Source: Paractinoplanes durhamensis
GTDB lineage: Bacteria; Actinomycetota; Actinomycetes; Mycobacteriales; Micromonosporaceae
Direction of reading: 5' to 3'
Assembly: GCF_016862175.1 (NCBI RefSeq)
Contig: NZ_BOML01000038.1
Span: 62,001-126,000 of the forward strand
Length of the DNA stretch: 64,000 nucleotides
Part shown: piece by piece, positions 25,210-35,500 of the stretch
How the letters are laid out: every line of letters begins with the position of its first letter
How positions within the stretch are numbered: position 1 is the stretch's first letter
The notes under the pieces: model-generated
Databases searched by the model: none
What the model was told of the DNA's origin: nothing
Seen by the model: the letters and a program-made list of their open reading frames with translations, nothing else
Made by a program: the position numbers and the translations under genes

Positions 25210-26279
25210 GTACGAAGTATTGTCGTCCGGCCCCGGCAGTTGAAATCTAGCAGGCCCGTCAAAAACATGGACGTGGTCAGGCTGTTACTCGTTCGGGGGG
25301 CTTGTGCGTCACTCGTATGGCCCGCCCCGAGCGCCGTGTGGCAAGGCTTGCTTCGTCGACTGCCATTTGGCGGCTGGCCGCAGGGGACTACTCAGGCGTG
25401 CAGACAGTGAGCAAGACCGGCCGGCGGGCAGAGGGCATGATCCTGGCGCAGCGTCGTCGTGGTCCGGCCCGAGTTTCACCGTCACTCCACGCAATGCCGG
25501 CCGAACGCACGCCGGTCGCCCTGACCAGCGTGTTTGAGCCGGATGCCGGCCATTGGTGCGCTGCAGCCTCTTTTGGCGATGCTGCTGAACTCCGGGCCGG
25601 CCACCGCGTGGCACGCCGCGGATTCCGTGCGTACGAGGTGTCACGAACGCATACGAGATGGCACGAAGCGCCGCTGGAGAGCGACCTTCGAACCGATTAA
25701 AAAGTTCTCCAGCCCGTCGGTATCGTCGGCAGGCTGATGGCTTCTGACGGGCCGGTATTGACGCTGCCAGACCGTGGGCCGAACGGTGAACTCCTGTCAT
25801 GCCCTGCGGCGATCTTGTCGTGGCCTCCGGCGCGGCGCGGCGCTGCAGCCTGCGGCGCCGCGCTGTCGGCCGGCCCAGTCGTCAATCAGCTTACGGCCGG
25901 GCAAGCGGGCCAACGCCGACAACCGGCGTCCGGGCCGGCCGTCGCGGCGACTCGGGTCCGGGAAATGATGCGGCCCGGAATGACCCTTATGGTGTAGTGA
26001 CCTGCCTGACGTCACCAGCTCGCCCAATCGATGTGCACGACGTACCAGCGCGCAACCGATCGAAGTACCCGGGTATCGGCGGCACCTCGTGACATGGGCG
26101 GTCAAGGCTCATGGCATCAATGAGGCTCGTAGATCCAGCCTCGTGCCTAAAACGTGCGCGGCCCACAGCACCAGTACTCGTGCGGGAGACGCCTCTTTTG
26201 CACTATTAGTTCGGGACCCCTGAGGTGACCTGGACGACTGCGGTGGGCACAGCGCTGGCGATCGCCCACACTAGAAGCG
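25210..26279. other. Long stretch without a recognisable gene
   Basis: About 1.07 kb. Open frames on both strands translate to Arg/Pro/Ala-rich sequence without protein-like segments or ribosome binding sites, and no homologous fragment was recognised. This may be a degraded gene or a junction between island modules. Confidence 0.5.
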
Positions 26280-27797
26280 TCAGCCACCTGGATCAGAACG
26301 CATTGTGGCTTGGACCTTGCGGCCAGGCCGCGCTCGCCTGATCAGATACGCCGCGCCGATCGCCGCGACAATTGCCGCGGTGGCAGCGCACAGGGTCACC
26401 CAGGCGTGCGACTGCCAGTGTTGAAACTCCCTGTCGGTGCAGAAGGAGATCACCGACATCGCGAGCCACCCGCCGGTCCCGCCGATCGCGGTGGCAAGGC
26501 TGTAATCCCATCCCGGGCCGGATCGCTGATCCGCGCTGCTAGACAGGCGCAGTACCGTGAGCGGGAGCGCCAGGGCGAGCGCGGCCAGCACGGCGATCGT
26601 CGGCGGCTGCACACGTGCCGGCAACGGCACCCGATACTGCAGGCTTTGGACGGCGCCGAGGGCCATGAGGATCGCGCCCAGCAGGCTGCTCATGACCAGC
26701 GTAAGTTCCGCCTTGCGATCCTCCAACCGACTGTTCACGGTTGAGCCGGCCAACCGGCTCAACTCCGCTGCCTTGAGCTGTGCGGCGGCTAGGTAAGCCT
26801 CCTCTGTCCGCAGCTGGACTAGCAGCCGGTCGCCGTACGGCTGGTCAGCCGCACCGACCCGGCCGCCAGCGCCGACCGTGCGCAGATTGTGGACGACGGC
26901 CTCCACTGTCCCGATCCGGCTTCGAACGTCGGTAAGGTGGGTTACCACACCACCTTGTTCGGTAGTGAGCCCGATCAAGGCCTGATTCGCCAAGAGAATT
27001 TGCGCGTGCGGGATCTCCTGGCCTTGAAGCGCCGCGCGAAGGTCCTCGCAGATCTTGTCGATCTTGTCTATCGCACCCGTGTATTCGGGGCGTTTCCGTA
27101 GCAACTCCGCTCGCTGGTAGCGGAGCTGGGCGGACTGCAGTAGATAGCGGGTGAGTAGTGGGAGGGCCGCACTCGGGCTCGTCCACAGCCAGCGGTCGAG
27201 AACGTCGTCGGTGCGGCCCATTGCGAACAATCGCCGCTCCTGTGCGTGTTCCCGGTCCAGTTCGGAGACCAGAAGTCCCGACTCGGGCCGCCAAGACGCC
27301 TCAGGCTGGATCCGCGCGTGGTCAGGGGCCAGCGGCCTGGCGAGTCCTCGTATCGTGCCGAACCGGCCGCCAACCCTGGCCGAATAGACCTCGGCCCACC
27401 CGATGAGGTTTTCGCTCGGCTGGGCCGACTCGAGGATCGTGCGCACCGGTTCGGTCCACCCTTTGTCGAACTCCGGCCAAGACGGTTGCACTGACTGGTA
27501 CGCGTCGATGGTACTGACGCCGATAACCTCGTTGATCTGGTAGATCAGCAGAACCCTCACCCGTCCAGCGCCCGGCCGCGCCGCGCCGAACAGGCGCACC
27601 AGCAACCCGCTTTCGTCCGTCGCAGTGGGCGCGGCATATTCCTCAGGCCAGTCGGGAATAGCTGCGTCGTATTTCTCGCCGATAGCCCGTTTCGTGATGG
27701 TTTCGACTGCCGTCGCCGCAACCGAGGACGCCTCGTTGATCACGGCGTCGGCTGGGAAGAACGCGTGGGTAACTAGCGCTGGATGATGCACAGTCAT
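26280..27797 (-). CDS. CATRA-type protein with C-terminal membrane helices
   Basis: 505 residues from ATG 27797, whose ATGA overlaps the stop of the small gene upstream. The N-terminal 300 residues begin HPALVTHAFFPADAVIN, followed by VRVLLIYQINEVIGVSTID and the coiled-coil-like helix DKIDKICEDLRAALQG. They match my memory of the CATRA (caspase and TPR repeat associated) N-terminal domain. After a helical stalk (EEAYLAAAQLKAAELSRLAG) come four hydrophobic segments near the C-terminus (SLLGAILMALGAVQ; TIAVLAALALALPLTVL; GGWLAMSVISF; TLCAATAAIVAAIGAAYLI). It is the third gene of a CHAT/small/CATRA operon and is probably the membrane effector released or activated by the protease. Confidence 0.75.
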   Translation of the reverse strand: MTVHHPALVTHAFFPADAVINEASSVAATAVETITKRAIGEKYDAAIPDWPEEYAAPTATDESGLLVRLFGAARPGAGRVRVLLIYQINEVIGVSTIDAYQSVQPSWPEFDKGWTEPVRTILESAQPSENLIGWAEVYSARVGGRFGTIRGLARPLAPDHARIQPEASWRPESGLLVSELDREHAQERRLFAMGRTDDVLDRWLWTSPSAALPLLTRYLLQSAQLRYQRAELLRKRPEYTGAIDKIDKICEDLRAALQGQEIPHAQILLANQALIGLTTEQGGVVTHLTDVRSRIGTVEAVVHNLRTVGAGGRVGAADQPYGDRLLVQLRTEEAYLAAAQLKAAELSRLAGSTVNSRLEDRKAELTLVMSSLLGAILMALGAVQSLQYRVPLPARVQPPTIAVLAALALALPLTVLRLSSSADQRSGPGWDYSLATAIGGTGGWLAMSVISFCTDREFQHWQSHAWVTLCAATAAIVAAIGAAYLIRRARPGRKVQATMRSDPGG

Positions 27798-28114
27798 GAG
27801 CTCGGTTGTCCCGCATCGCCGGTGTCGTCGCGGCGCCGCTCGGCCTCTCGGGTTACGCGGATGATGACGTCCTGAGTCGTCTCGTCGACCGCCTGTGCTC
27901 GCCGGTCGCCCATCCTCGGGTTTACAGCGCCGGACAGGCGTCGGCTGTACAGCAGGTCGAGGCGTGAGGCGATTGCCTCGTACCCGCGGTCGGTCATGAG
28001 CGCCGCCGAGAAGTCTTCGGCGATCCTCCGCGCCTTGGCCCACTGATCCGGGGGTAACTCGTAACCGAGAAGCTCCAGCAGCCGTGCGGAGATGTTCTCC
28101 GGTCGGTCGTCCAT
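27794..28114 (-). CDS. CATRA-associated small protein
   Basis: 106 residues from ATG 28114. A compact helical protein: ISARLLELLGYELPPDQWAKA, then IAEDFSAALMTDRGYEAIASRLDLLYSRR and a charged tail. The WxxARRIAxDF...AL pattern and position between the CHAT protease and the CATRA protein fit the CATASP (CATRA-associated small protein) described for these conflict systems. It starts 23 bases after the protease stop and overlaps the CATRA gene by 4 bases. A plausible adaptor or protease substrate; this role is inference. Confidence 0.7.
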   Translation of the reverse strand: MDDRPENISARLLELLGYELPPDQWAKARRIAEDFSAALMTDRGYEAIASRLDLLYSRRLSGAVNPRMGDRRAQAVDETTQDVIIRVTREAERRRDDTGDAGQPSS

Positions 28115-28137
28115 GACGTCGCTCCAGATCAGCCGGG

Positions 28138-30906
28138 TCAGAGGTACAGGCAGAAGGGCAGGTACTCGATGAGCTCGTCGGCGTTCAGACCATCGAGCGC
28201 CGCGACATGCCGGTACCGCTCGTATAGCGCCTGGACTGGTTCGAAGACTCCCGTGCCACTCGGCCGGGCGTCCCGCCGGCTGGCGGCCAGCAGGGCACCG
28301 ACTGTGCGGATCATGACTCCGTCGCTCACGCTCCATAGCGGCATACCGATGGCTCCGGCGCCGGTCGCCATCAGTGAGCGTAGGAAGCCGGAGACCTCGC
28401 CGCTGTCGGTCTTGGCGCCCTGGCCAGCCAGACACGCGCCCAGCACGGCAAGCTTGTTGCGCGGCAGCCGTAGGCGTAATGCGATGTCGTACTGGGTGAG
28501 TACCATGCCGTCCAGTTCGAGATAGGGCCCGAGGCTCGTGAAGTCCGGGTTGAAGTTGCCGTGCCCGGCGTACACGAAGAACTCTGGCTTGGCTCGCACG
28601 AGCTGCCGAAAACCCTCGGTGTCGGCCCGGAAGTGCCGTGTGACCCCGTCCAGGCTGGTGAGTCGGTCGCCGAGGATGATCATGTGCTCGTCGGGCCAGT
28701 CGCTCTCGAGCAGTTCGGCGCCGCACACCCCACGTCTGCCCTCACGAGCCTCGGCGTCCGCGACCACGATTGCGGCCAGGTCGTCACTCATGCTGACTGG
28801 CTGCCGGCGCAGGAAGTTTCTCCCCCGAGTGACGAATGCGGTCGCACTGACCGACTGCGACATAGGCAGACGCGCTGCCAGCGGGAGGTCCGAATCGGGT
28901 TCCCAGGCCAAATGCAGCGGGATGGCGAAAAGGTCGTCCGTCGGGATTAGCACTAGGTGACCGGGCTCGTCTGGGCGCCGGATCTCGTCCCAGATGGGTG
29001 CGAGAAGGGTCTCCCAGATTGCGATGCACTGGTCCCGCTTTGGCGCTGAGTCCGTGCCGATGTCCTTGGCCAGTCGTTCGACCGAAGCGTAGTCGATGCC
29101 GGTGACCTGGCGCATTTTTCCGTGTCGGACGATGAAGGCGCCGAGCTGGGTGGGCACGGCGGCGCCGTAAGTGAAGTACCGCACCACGCACGTGTCCGGG
29201 TTGTTGACCGTGAACATCTTGACCCGCTGCGAGATCTCGGGGTCGGCTGGCGTGCCTTCGATCGGATTGCGCGCGAACGCCTCTTCGAACTGCGTTTCCC
29301 GCGCTGTGAGCTGTTCCTTGACGGCTTCCGCGGTGGCGCCGACTGCGCGTCGTACGGCCCCTCGGCGCACCAGCGCGCGACGCTTGCCCACTTCGGCTGT
29401 AGCAACAAACGCCCGGTCGCCGGCCGGACCGAGTTCCGGCCGGACAGCCTGTTCGGTGGCTTCCGGGAGATCCCGCTTGGTGGCGTCGGCCGAAGGCGGC
29501 GGTAGCGGGGGCAGTTCGGGCAGGCTGGCGGTTGACAGCATGTCCAGCAGTTCCCGGGCCGATGACGCCTCGACAAGGCTGAAAGCCTCCTCCGCCGGCT
29601 CGACCTCCGCCGCCGCCAGGTCACTGGCCGCTGCCACCGCACTCGCTGGCACAATCGAGGCGACGCGGTCTGCGATGCGTTGCAGGTACATAGGCCGGAT
29701 GGTCTTCGAGTAAGACTGCTTGTACTGCGGCATCGCGACCACGCGGCGGACGGATTCGGCCATTAGGAAACGTTTGCTGGCCAGGCCTTCGGTCAAATCC
29801 TCACGCTGGCGCGCGTTAAGCCCGCTCTCTGGATCCTCAAGCACGTTCTCCACAGCCTTGGCATAGAGATCCATTGTGAAGGGGGCGATATGGACGTCGA
29901 TACCGGTGCTGCCGTGTTCTCGGGCGGCGGCAATGAGGTCGTCCAGAAGCTCGCCGAGTCCGGTGACGGCGTCCATGCCGGAGGCGGTACGGGCGAGGTG
30001 CTGCCGTGCGATCAGCTGACCCCGAATGTACGGCTCGGTGGAGAGGCGCCGGAACAGCGCCGGCGCACGGTCGGGTTCAAGCAGCGCTTGGTTGTTTAGC
30101 GATTGGAAGATCCGGAACTGGTCGCCCAGCACGTAAGAGATCCGGATCGACTCTCTGGTGGTCGCCAGAGACTGCTTACGGTCGCCTTCCGCTCCGTGCT
30201 TCACGTACTTGTCCTTGAAGGCGAGCGCCAGGTTGTGCAGGACGCTCGAATAGCCGCGCAAGTACTCGCGGTGTCGGGCGCTTGCCTCAGGGCTGGCGTC
30301 ACCGATCACCACCCCGTAGAACGGGGCATCGGCTTTGATCCGATCACACTCGGCCGTCAGGCGCTCGATCAGTCCGTCGATGTCTGGTGTGCCACTCAGC
30401 CGGGACTCCTCGTATCGGCCGCGTTGGGCGTTGCTACGCATGTCCGGAAGTGCCCACCACAGCCGGTGCTGCTCGCCGACCTCGACCGCCGTATCGAACG
30501 CGATGCGGGCACGGGTATAGCTGCCCATCCGGTACCGGATCTTGCCGGTCATGTCCTGCCAGCGTGCCGCCGCGTAGGCATGGAACGAAGCCGCGTCCGG
30601 GTCCTCTTGCACTGCGCCAAGCAGCGCCGCCGCATCGCTGGCCGATGCCTCGATTAGGCGTAGCGCCGCCCAGTGGTCGTACACCATGTCGCATAGAACG
30701 ATGTCGCACCAGTACGCTCCCACCCTGCGGGCCAGCGCCCCCCGGTCGCTGCTGCGCACCTGCTCAAAGGCTTTGGCCATACGCAGAATGCCCAGCGCGT
30801 ATTCGTTCCGCAGTGGCACGTCAAAGTCGACGTCGTAGCGCAATATCAAGTCGTCGACATCGAACTCACCGACGAAATCCTCGATCCGGTCGCTGAATGC
30901 GCTCAC
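28138..30906 (-). CDS. CHAT-domain caspase-like protease (CATRA system)
   Basis: 922 residues from GTG 30906 (GAGGAGG 6 bases upstream; the frame is open to 30945). The first 450 residues are helical, TPR-like repeats (IRYRMGSYTRARIAFDTAVEVG; YSSVLHNLALAFKDKYVKHG; ESIRISYVLGDQFRI). A Pro-rich hinge follows near LPELPPLPPPS. The C-terminal about 300 residues are a CHAT protease with HLVLIPTDDLFAIPLHLAWE, the catalytic histidine in FFVYAGHGNFN (about H782) and the catalytic cysteine in LAVLGACLAGQGA (about C825). Both residues are intact. It is first in a three-gene operon and probably cleaves a partner on sensing infection. Confidence 0.85.
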   Translation of the reverse strand: MSAFSDRIEDFVGEFDVDDLILRYDVDFDVPLRNEYALGILRMAKAFEQVRSSDRGALARRVGAYWCDIVLCDMVYDHWAALRLIEASASDAAALLGAVQEDPDAASFHAYAAARWQDMTGKIRYRMGSYTRARIAFDTAVEVGEQHRLWWALPDMRSNAQRGRYEESRLSGTPDIDGLIERLTAECDRIKADAPFYGVVIGDASPEASARHREYLRGYSSVLHNLALAFKDKYVKHGAEGDRKQSLATTRESIRISYVLGDQFRIFQSLNNQALLEPDRAPALFRRLSTEPYIRGQLIARQHLARTASGMDAVTGLGELLDDLIAAAREHGSTGIDVHIAPFTMDLYAKAVENVLEDPESGLNARQREDLTEGLASKRFLMAESVRRVVAMPQYKQSYSKTIRPMYLQRIADRVASIVPASAVAAASDLAAAEVEPAEEAFSLVEASSARELLDMLSTASLPELPPLPPPSADATKRDLPEATEQAVRPELGPAGDRAFVATAEVGKRRALVRRGAVRRAVGATAEAVKEQLTARETQFEEAFARNPIEGTPADPEISQRVKMFTVNNPDTCVVRYFTYGAAVPTQLGAFIVRHGKMRQVTGIDYASVERLAKDIGTDSAPKRDQCIAIWETLLAPIWDEIRRPDEPGHLVLIPTDDLFAIPLHLAWEPDSDLPLAARLPMSQSVSATAFVTRGRNFLRRQPVSMSDDLAAIVVADAEAREGRRGVCGAELLESDWPDEHMIILGDRLTSLDGVTRHFRADTEGFRQLVRAKPEFFVYAGHGNFNPDFTSLGPYLELDGMVLTQYDIALRLRLPRNKLAVLGACLAGQGAKTDSGEVSGFLRSLMATGAGAIGMPLWSVSDGVMIRTVGALLAASRRDARPSGTGVFEPVQALYERYRHVAALDGLNADELIEYLPFCLYL

Positions 30907-30965
30907 GTTCACCTCCTCGGCGCGGCAACCGTAGCGGCAGGTCATTTGGTACTAGAAGAGACGAA

Positions 30966-30984
30966 CGTACAGTTCACTCGTACG
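30966..30984. promoter_or_regulatory. Imperfect palindrome between the CATRA operon and Nudix gene
   Basis: CGTACAGT (30966-30973) and ACTcGTACG (30976-30984) form an inverted repeat with a 2-base centre and one bulged base. It lies in the 177-base divergent gap, where a shared operator would be expected. Evidence is positional and structural only. Confidence 0.3.
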
Positions 30985-31083
30985 GTGCGGTCACCGAAGG
31001 TGGACGAGTGTGCACTTTCGGCTATCCGATGCGGATCGTTTCTCCGCTAGCGTGGGCGCAGGTCCAGCAAGCAGGAGGACAGA

Positions 31084-31794
31084 GTGGACGAGAAGACGCG
31101 GCGATCGGCCTACGACGATCTGCGGGAGTCATTCCCGCACCTGTTCGCGAACCCGCCGGACGCGGCCTTCGCCATCCTCACCGACCCGGCCGAGATCGCC
31201 GAGGCGGAACTGGTCCGGACCGCCGATCTGGCTGAGGCCGGGCTGCCGGCATACATGGCTGAGACCGGCGTGGTCTTCATGGACTCGTTCATGATGGTGC
31301 TACGCGACGCGGTCAAGACCCGCGACGGCGCGTACGGAACGTACGGCCGCGTCGTCGCCCCCGGCAACAGCTCCGGTGTCGTCGTGCTGCCCTTGGTCGC
31401 CGGTAAGATCGTCCTGGTCAACCACTTCCGTCACAGCACCCGTAGTTGGCACCTAGAACTCCCGCGCGGCTTCGGCACTCCCGGCATTGATGACCCTGCC
31501 GACGACGCGCGGCGCGAGCTGCGCGAAGAGATCGGTACGGACGCGGCCACGATCCATGATCTGGGCATCATGTACCCGGACACCGGCGCCACCAGTACCC
31601 CCGTACGCCTGTTCTTCGCCGAGGTGACCGGCGCCCCGTTCGCTGCCGACCGAGCGGAAGGCATCGACGACATTCGCATCGTCGACCCTGTCGAGTTGGC
31701 CCGGCTTATCGGCAATGCCAGCATCACTGACGGCTTCACCATTGCGGCCTATACCCGGGCCGTCCTGCGCGGTCTCCTGCCAGGGCGGTCCTAG
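31084..31794 (+). CDS. Nudix hydrolase (ADP-ribose pyrophosphatase-like)
   Basis: 236 residues from GTG 31084 with CAGGAGG 7 bases upstream. The Nudix box GFGTPGIDDPADDARRELRE followed by EIG fits G-x5-E-x7-REUXEEXGU in spacing from the REL onward, with Asp or Pro in place of the first Glu. The N-terminal 90 residues are an extra domain (SAYDDLRESFPHLFANP). The core LPLVAGKIVLVNHFRHSTRSWHLELPRG is typical of ADP-ribose or NAD-derived substrates. It is divergent from the CHAT operon across 177 bases. It may belong to that system as a nucleotide signal hydrolase, or may be a passenger. Confidence 0.8.
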   Translation: MDEKTRRSAYDDLRESFPHLFANPPDAAFAILTDPAEIAEAELVRTADLAEAGLPAYMAETGVVFMDSFMMVLRDAVKTRDGAYGTYGRVVAPGNSSGVVVLPLVAGKIVLVNHFRHSTRSWHLELPRGFGTPGIDDPADDARRELREEIGTDAATIHDLGIMYPDTGATSTPVRLFFAEVTGAPFAADRAEGIDDIRIVDPVELARLIGNASITDGFTIAAYTRAVLRGLLPGRS

Positions 31795-32507
31795 CTGCGC
31801 TCGTACGCACGAGCTGGAGCCCCGTATCCGTAGGGCAGTGCTGACCTTCTCCGTTGATCCCGCCTCGCCGGCGAGGTCGGAATCGGCGTCGATGAGTTCG
31901 TCAGACAGTGCTTGAGTCTGAGCATCTCGGCCTCCCTAGAGTCGGCCAGCTGGGCAATTAGGTCGGTGCATGGATCACTCCTGGTAGCGCGAGGCCGTAG
32001 CTCGAACTCGCTGCGCATGAGAGCCGGCCACCACCGTGCCGACACATACGGCACTATCACCGACGACGACCCACCAAGATCCGCCGCAGTGATACCGCAG
32101 CGGATCGTTACCATCGCAGACAGAACAGCCGCCCATAATAGGCACTCTTCGGCAGACGGCCGCCCACCCGAAGATCGGGCTTAAGCGCGACAAGCGCCAG
32201 AATCTAGGCCGACATATGAGCTGTTATCGACCTGGCCGCCTGACTCGACCTGGGGCCGGGACAACGTGAATTCGACGAGCTGAACCTGGGTGTCCGTGCT
32301 CAGCGAACTTGAGCTGCCTCCTTCCTACCTGAGCTACGCAGGGCAGAGAGGCTCGTGGCGCCCCGCCCCGGTTCTCACTATCGCGAGCCACCGAGTTCAA
32401 CGGACCGACCGCAGCTCAGACCCACCGAGGACGGAGAGCGAGAGCGGCAAACGGGGAGACCTCTGCCTAAGTGGCGTTTGCTGTCCGCGTGGGCTATCGG
32501 GCGTCGG
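31795..32507. other. Region without a recognisable gene
   Basis: About 710 bases between the Nudix gene and the convergent end of the helicase gene. Open frames are short and not protein-like. A 6-base-stem hairpin (GCTCGT acgc ACGAGC, 31799-31814) directly after the Nudix stop could be a weak terminator. Confidence 0.45.
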
Positions 32508-35500
32508 CTACGGTTCCGTAAGGGAGAGTGCCAAATGCAAGGTCGAGCCGATGAGGTTGTAGTCGATGTCGAGGCCGGTGTCGAGAATCGCCTGGATGTC
32601 TGCGTGGTCCGTGGCAGAGATTGTCGCGACGATCTGATCGTCGGCGTAGGCCGCAATCGGCGCCGGTTCTGGATCGCCTGCCAAAGGCCGTAGGGTTAGG
32701 CGGGCGCGGTCCGGCGGGTCTTGGAGGTCGAGAACGTCGATGGTGACGGCGCCGGTTTCGAGCAGGGTCTTGAGCAGACTTCGACTGCGGAGCCGTGTGT
32801 AGTCCAGTAGGTCGAGAACCTCGGAGGCGGAGGCACCGTATCGGTCGCGCCATTCGACGATTCCCATGCCGGCAAGCCAGGTGCGGAGGTCGTCGTGCGT
32901 CGGTTCGAGGTCGAGTGGCCGGTCCCGGGCTACTGCGTGTGCGAGCCTGCGTGAACGGATTCCGGAGGTCATGAGTCGTAGGGCGTGCAGAGAATCGACG
33001 CCGTAGCGGATGTAGCCGGCGAGTTCGGGGCATAGGCGTACCTCGACATCGGCGTCGAGCAGCTGGTTGTTGACGAGTTCGACGACGGCGCCGACGGTCC
33101 AAGCGAGGTAATGCTCGAAGTGTTCGGAGGCGGCGCCGACCATTTGCTCGATGCGATGCGCCGGGTCTGGACATGCGGCGAGATGCGTGTCGGCAAGTTG
33201 CGGCAGCGTGTGACCGGAGACCCAGTCGACCAGCAGCTCGACGGGGCTGACCTCGATGTCGTCTCCACGCTGAGTGGTCCGGAAACGCCAGTCCGGCGCT
33301 TCGTGTAGATCAAGCAGCTTCTGGAACACGGTCGGTATGCGGTGGATGGTTTCGGCCGGGGCGAGCAGGCTCGCTAGGGTTCCCTGGCGGTTGGCTTCCA
33401 GGATCGCGGTGGCAAGGTCGTTTGCGAGCTGGTCGATGGATCGGGCCGAGCCGATCGATGTGCCTGTGCGGGCCCAGCGGCGCCTAGTTGCCGGGTTGGT
33501 GGCTAGGTATCGCCGCTGGGTAACTGCGGCAAGTCGGGCGCCAGACTGGCGGGCGACCGGTGACTGTATTGCGGCCAGGGTGATGCCGGCGATGTCGGCC
33601 GGGTCGAGTTGTGCAGGGTCGGTGCCGCGGCCTTCCTTTGTCGCCAGGACCAGCCACACGAAGCTGATGAAGTCTCCGGCGGCGTCGAACGTGGTGAAGA
33701 TGGCGTCCTCGTCTGCGCGTAGCTGCTCCTCGCTGAGGGCGAAGGCTTCCAGCGCCTGCTCGGTGATAAGCGAAGAAGTGACGGCGAGGTCTTCGGGGCT
33801 CGGGTTGAGGTCACGGAAGTCTTGGGCGGTCGGCTCGGCGGCGCGGACGAGAACGATCCACCCTTCGGTTTCCTTGCCCGCTCGGCCGGCGCGGCCCATG
33901 GCGTTGACTAGGCGGGCGCCGCTCAACCGGCTCTCCTCAGATTGACCGGGAAAGGGCTGGTCGTAGATGACGACCGTCCGGACCGGCAGGTTCACACCGT
34001 CGGTCAGCGTGGACGTGCAGGTCAGGTACGGCAGGGTGTCGTCGCGGACCGCTGCCTCAAGTGCCTCGAGGACCTCGACTGGCAGGCCGGCATGGTGGAA
34101 GCCGACTCCGTGACGCAGTACGCCGACGAGCGGGTGGGCGTCGCCGAGCTGCTGGCGAACGAAGTCGACCAGTGCGGCCAGCGCTGGCTGTTCGCCGCAT
34201 TTGTCGGCGATGCCTTCGGCAAGTTGCTGGGCCTGTTTTCGCGTCGTCGCGACGATCAGGACGGATCCAGCGTGGCCCAGCAAAGTGATCATCGCGCTGG
34301 CGATCACGTACTTCTTAGTGCTGTGGGTGTTGTCGATCTCCGGTGAAGAATGCCGAGTGGCCGACTTACGCGCGAGAATCCACTCCCGGCCCGGGCGAAT
34401 AGCGAGTCTGGAGGTGCGGTTCTCAGCTAGCCGGAGCCGGATTAGTCCTGTGAGCGGTGTCAGGTGCCGGTATTTCCATTTCTTGCCGGTTGTGTTCACC
34501 ACACGAGTCGCGTCCCAGTTGGCGCGTGTGGTGAACGCGGCGTGAAGCCGGCGAGGGCCCCGCCATTGAGATTCGTGCTTGAGGCATCCGCCGGTGGGAT
34601 CGAGCCACTGGGCGATCTCGCCAGCGTTTCCCATCGCGGCGGAGATGAGGATGATCTGGTGGTCTGTATCGGCCGTGAGGTGATCCAGCAGCGCGATCAC
34701 TTGTTCAAGGGTGAATCCGCGGCCGGTCTCCTTGAGCAGCTGGGCCTCGTCGAATACGAACAGCGCGAACCGGTCGAGCACGGCGTCGGCGTCGTGGCGC
34801 AGCAGGTGAGCCAGCCGTTCCGGGGTCATGACTTCGACGTCGGGGGGCTCTTCCGTTCCGGCCGCGTCGAACAGCGCCCATATACCTGGGAAATCGGGTT
34901 GTTCGGCGCCGGTCTCCTTCTGCAGCACCCGCACCCGGCCCGACATCGCCCGGCGGACTTCACGGCCAAGGCTGCGCGTCGGTACGACATAGCAGATGCT
35001 GCGGTCCGTGCGAGCCAGGTGCTCGACCGACAACAGTTGCCCGAGCAAGGTCTTGCCGCCGCTGGTGGGTACGGCGAGGACCATGCGGCGCATGCCGGGA
35101 TCGAACGGTGACTGGTCGCCGGTGAGCAAAGCACGCTGAGGTTCCCAGAGGGTCATTACAGGTGGACTGGCCATGGTGAATGCCTGCCGCACCAGCGGTG
35201 ACACGCTCGGCGGGATGATGTCGGGGTTCCACAGCGAACCGTCTGCTGCTTCCCCGGACAGCGATAGCAGGTGGTTGGCCACCCAACGGGAGTGAAGGTC
35301 TTCGGGGCCGGCTTCGCCGATCGCAGCCGTCCGGAGCCGCTCGGTGCCGCGTTCCAGTCGGTCGGTACGGCCGGTGGCGAGGTAGGCCAGGACGTCCTCG
35401 GCGCCGAGCACAACCATGTGGGTGGGGCCGAATACGGTGGTCGTCAGGTCGTCCAGGCCGGAGTCTCGGGCTATCGCGTTAAGCTGCCTGCGCCAGATGG

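Noticed and set aside
25302..25800. Overlapping 130-160 codon frames on both strands
   Set aside because: Neither shows protein-like sequence, ribosome binding sites or homology to neighbours.
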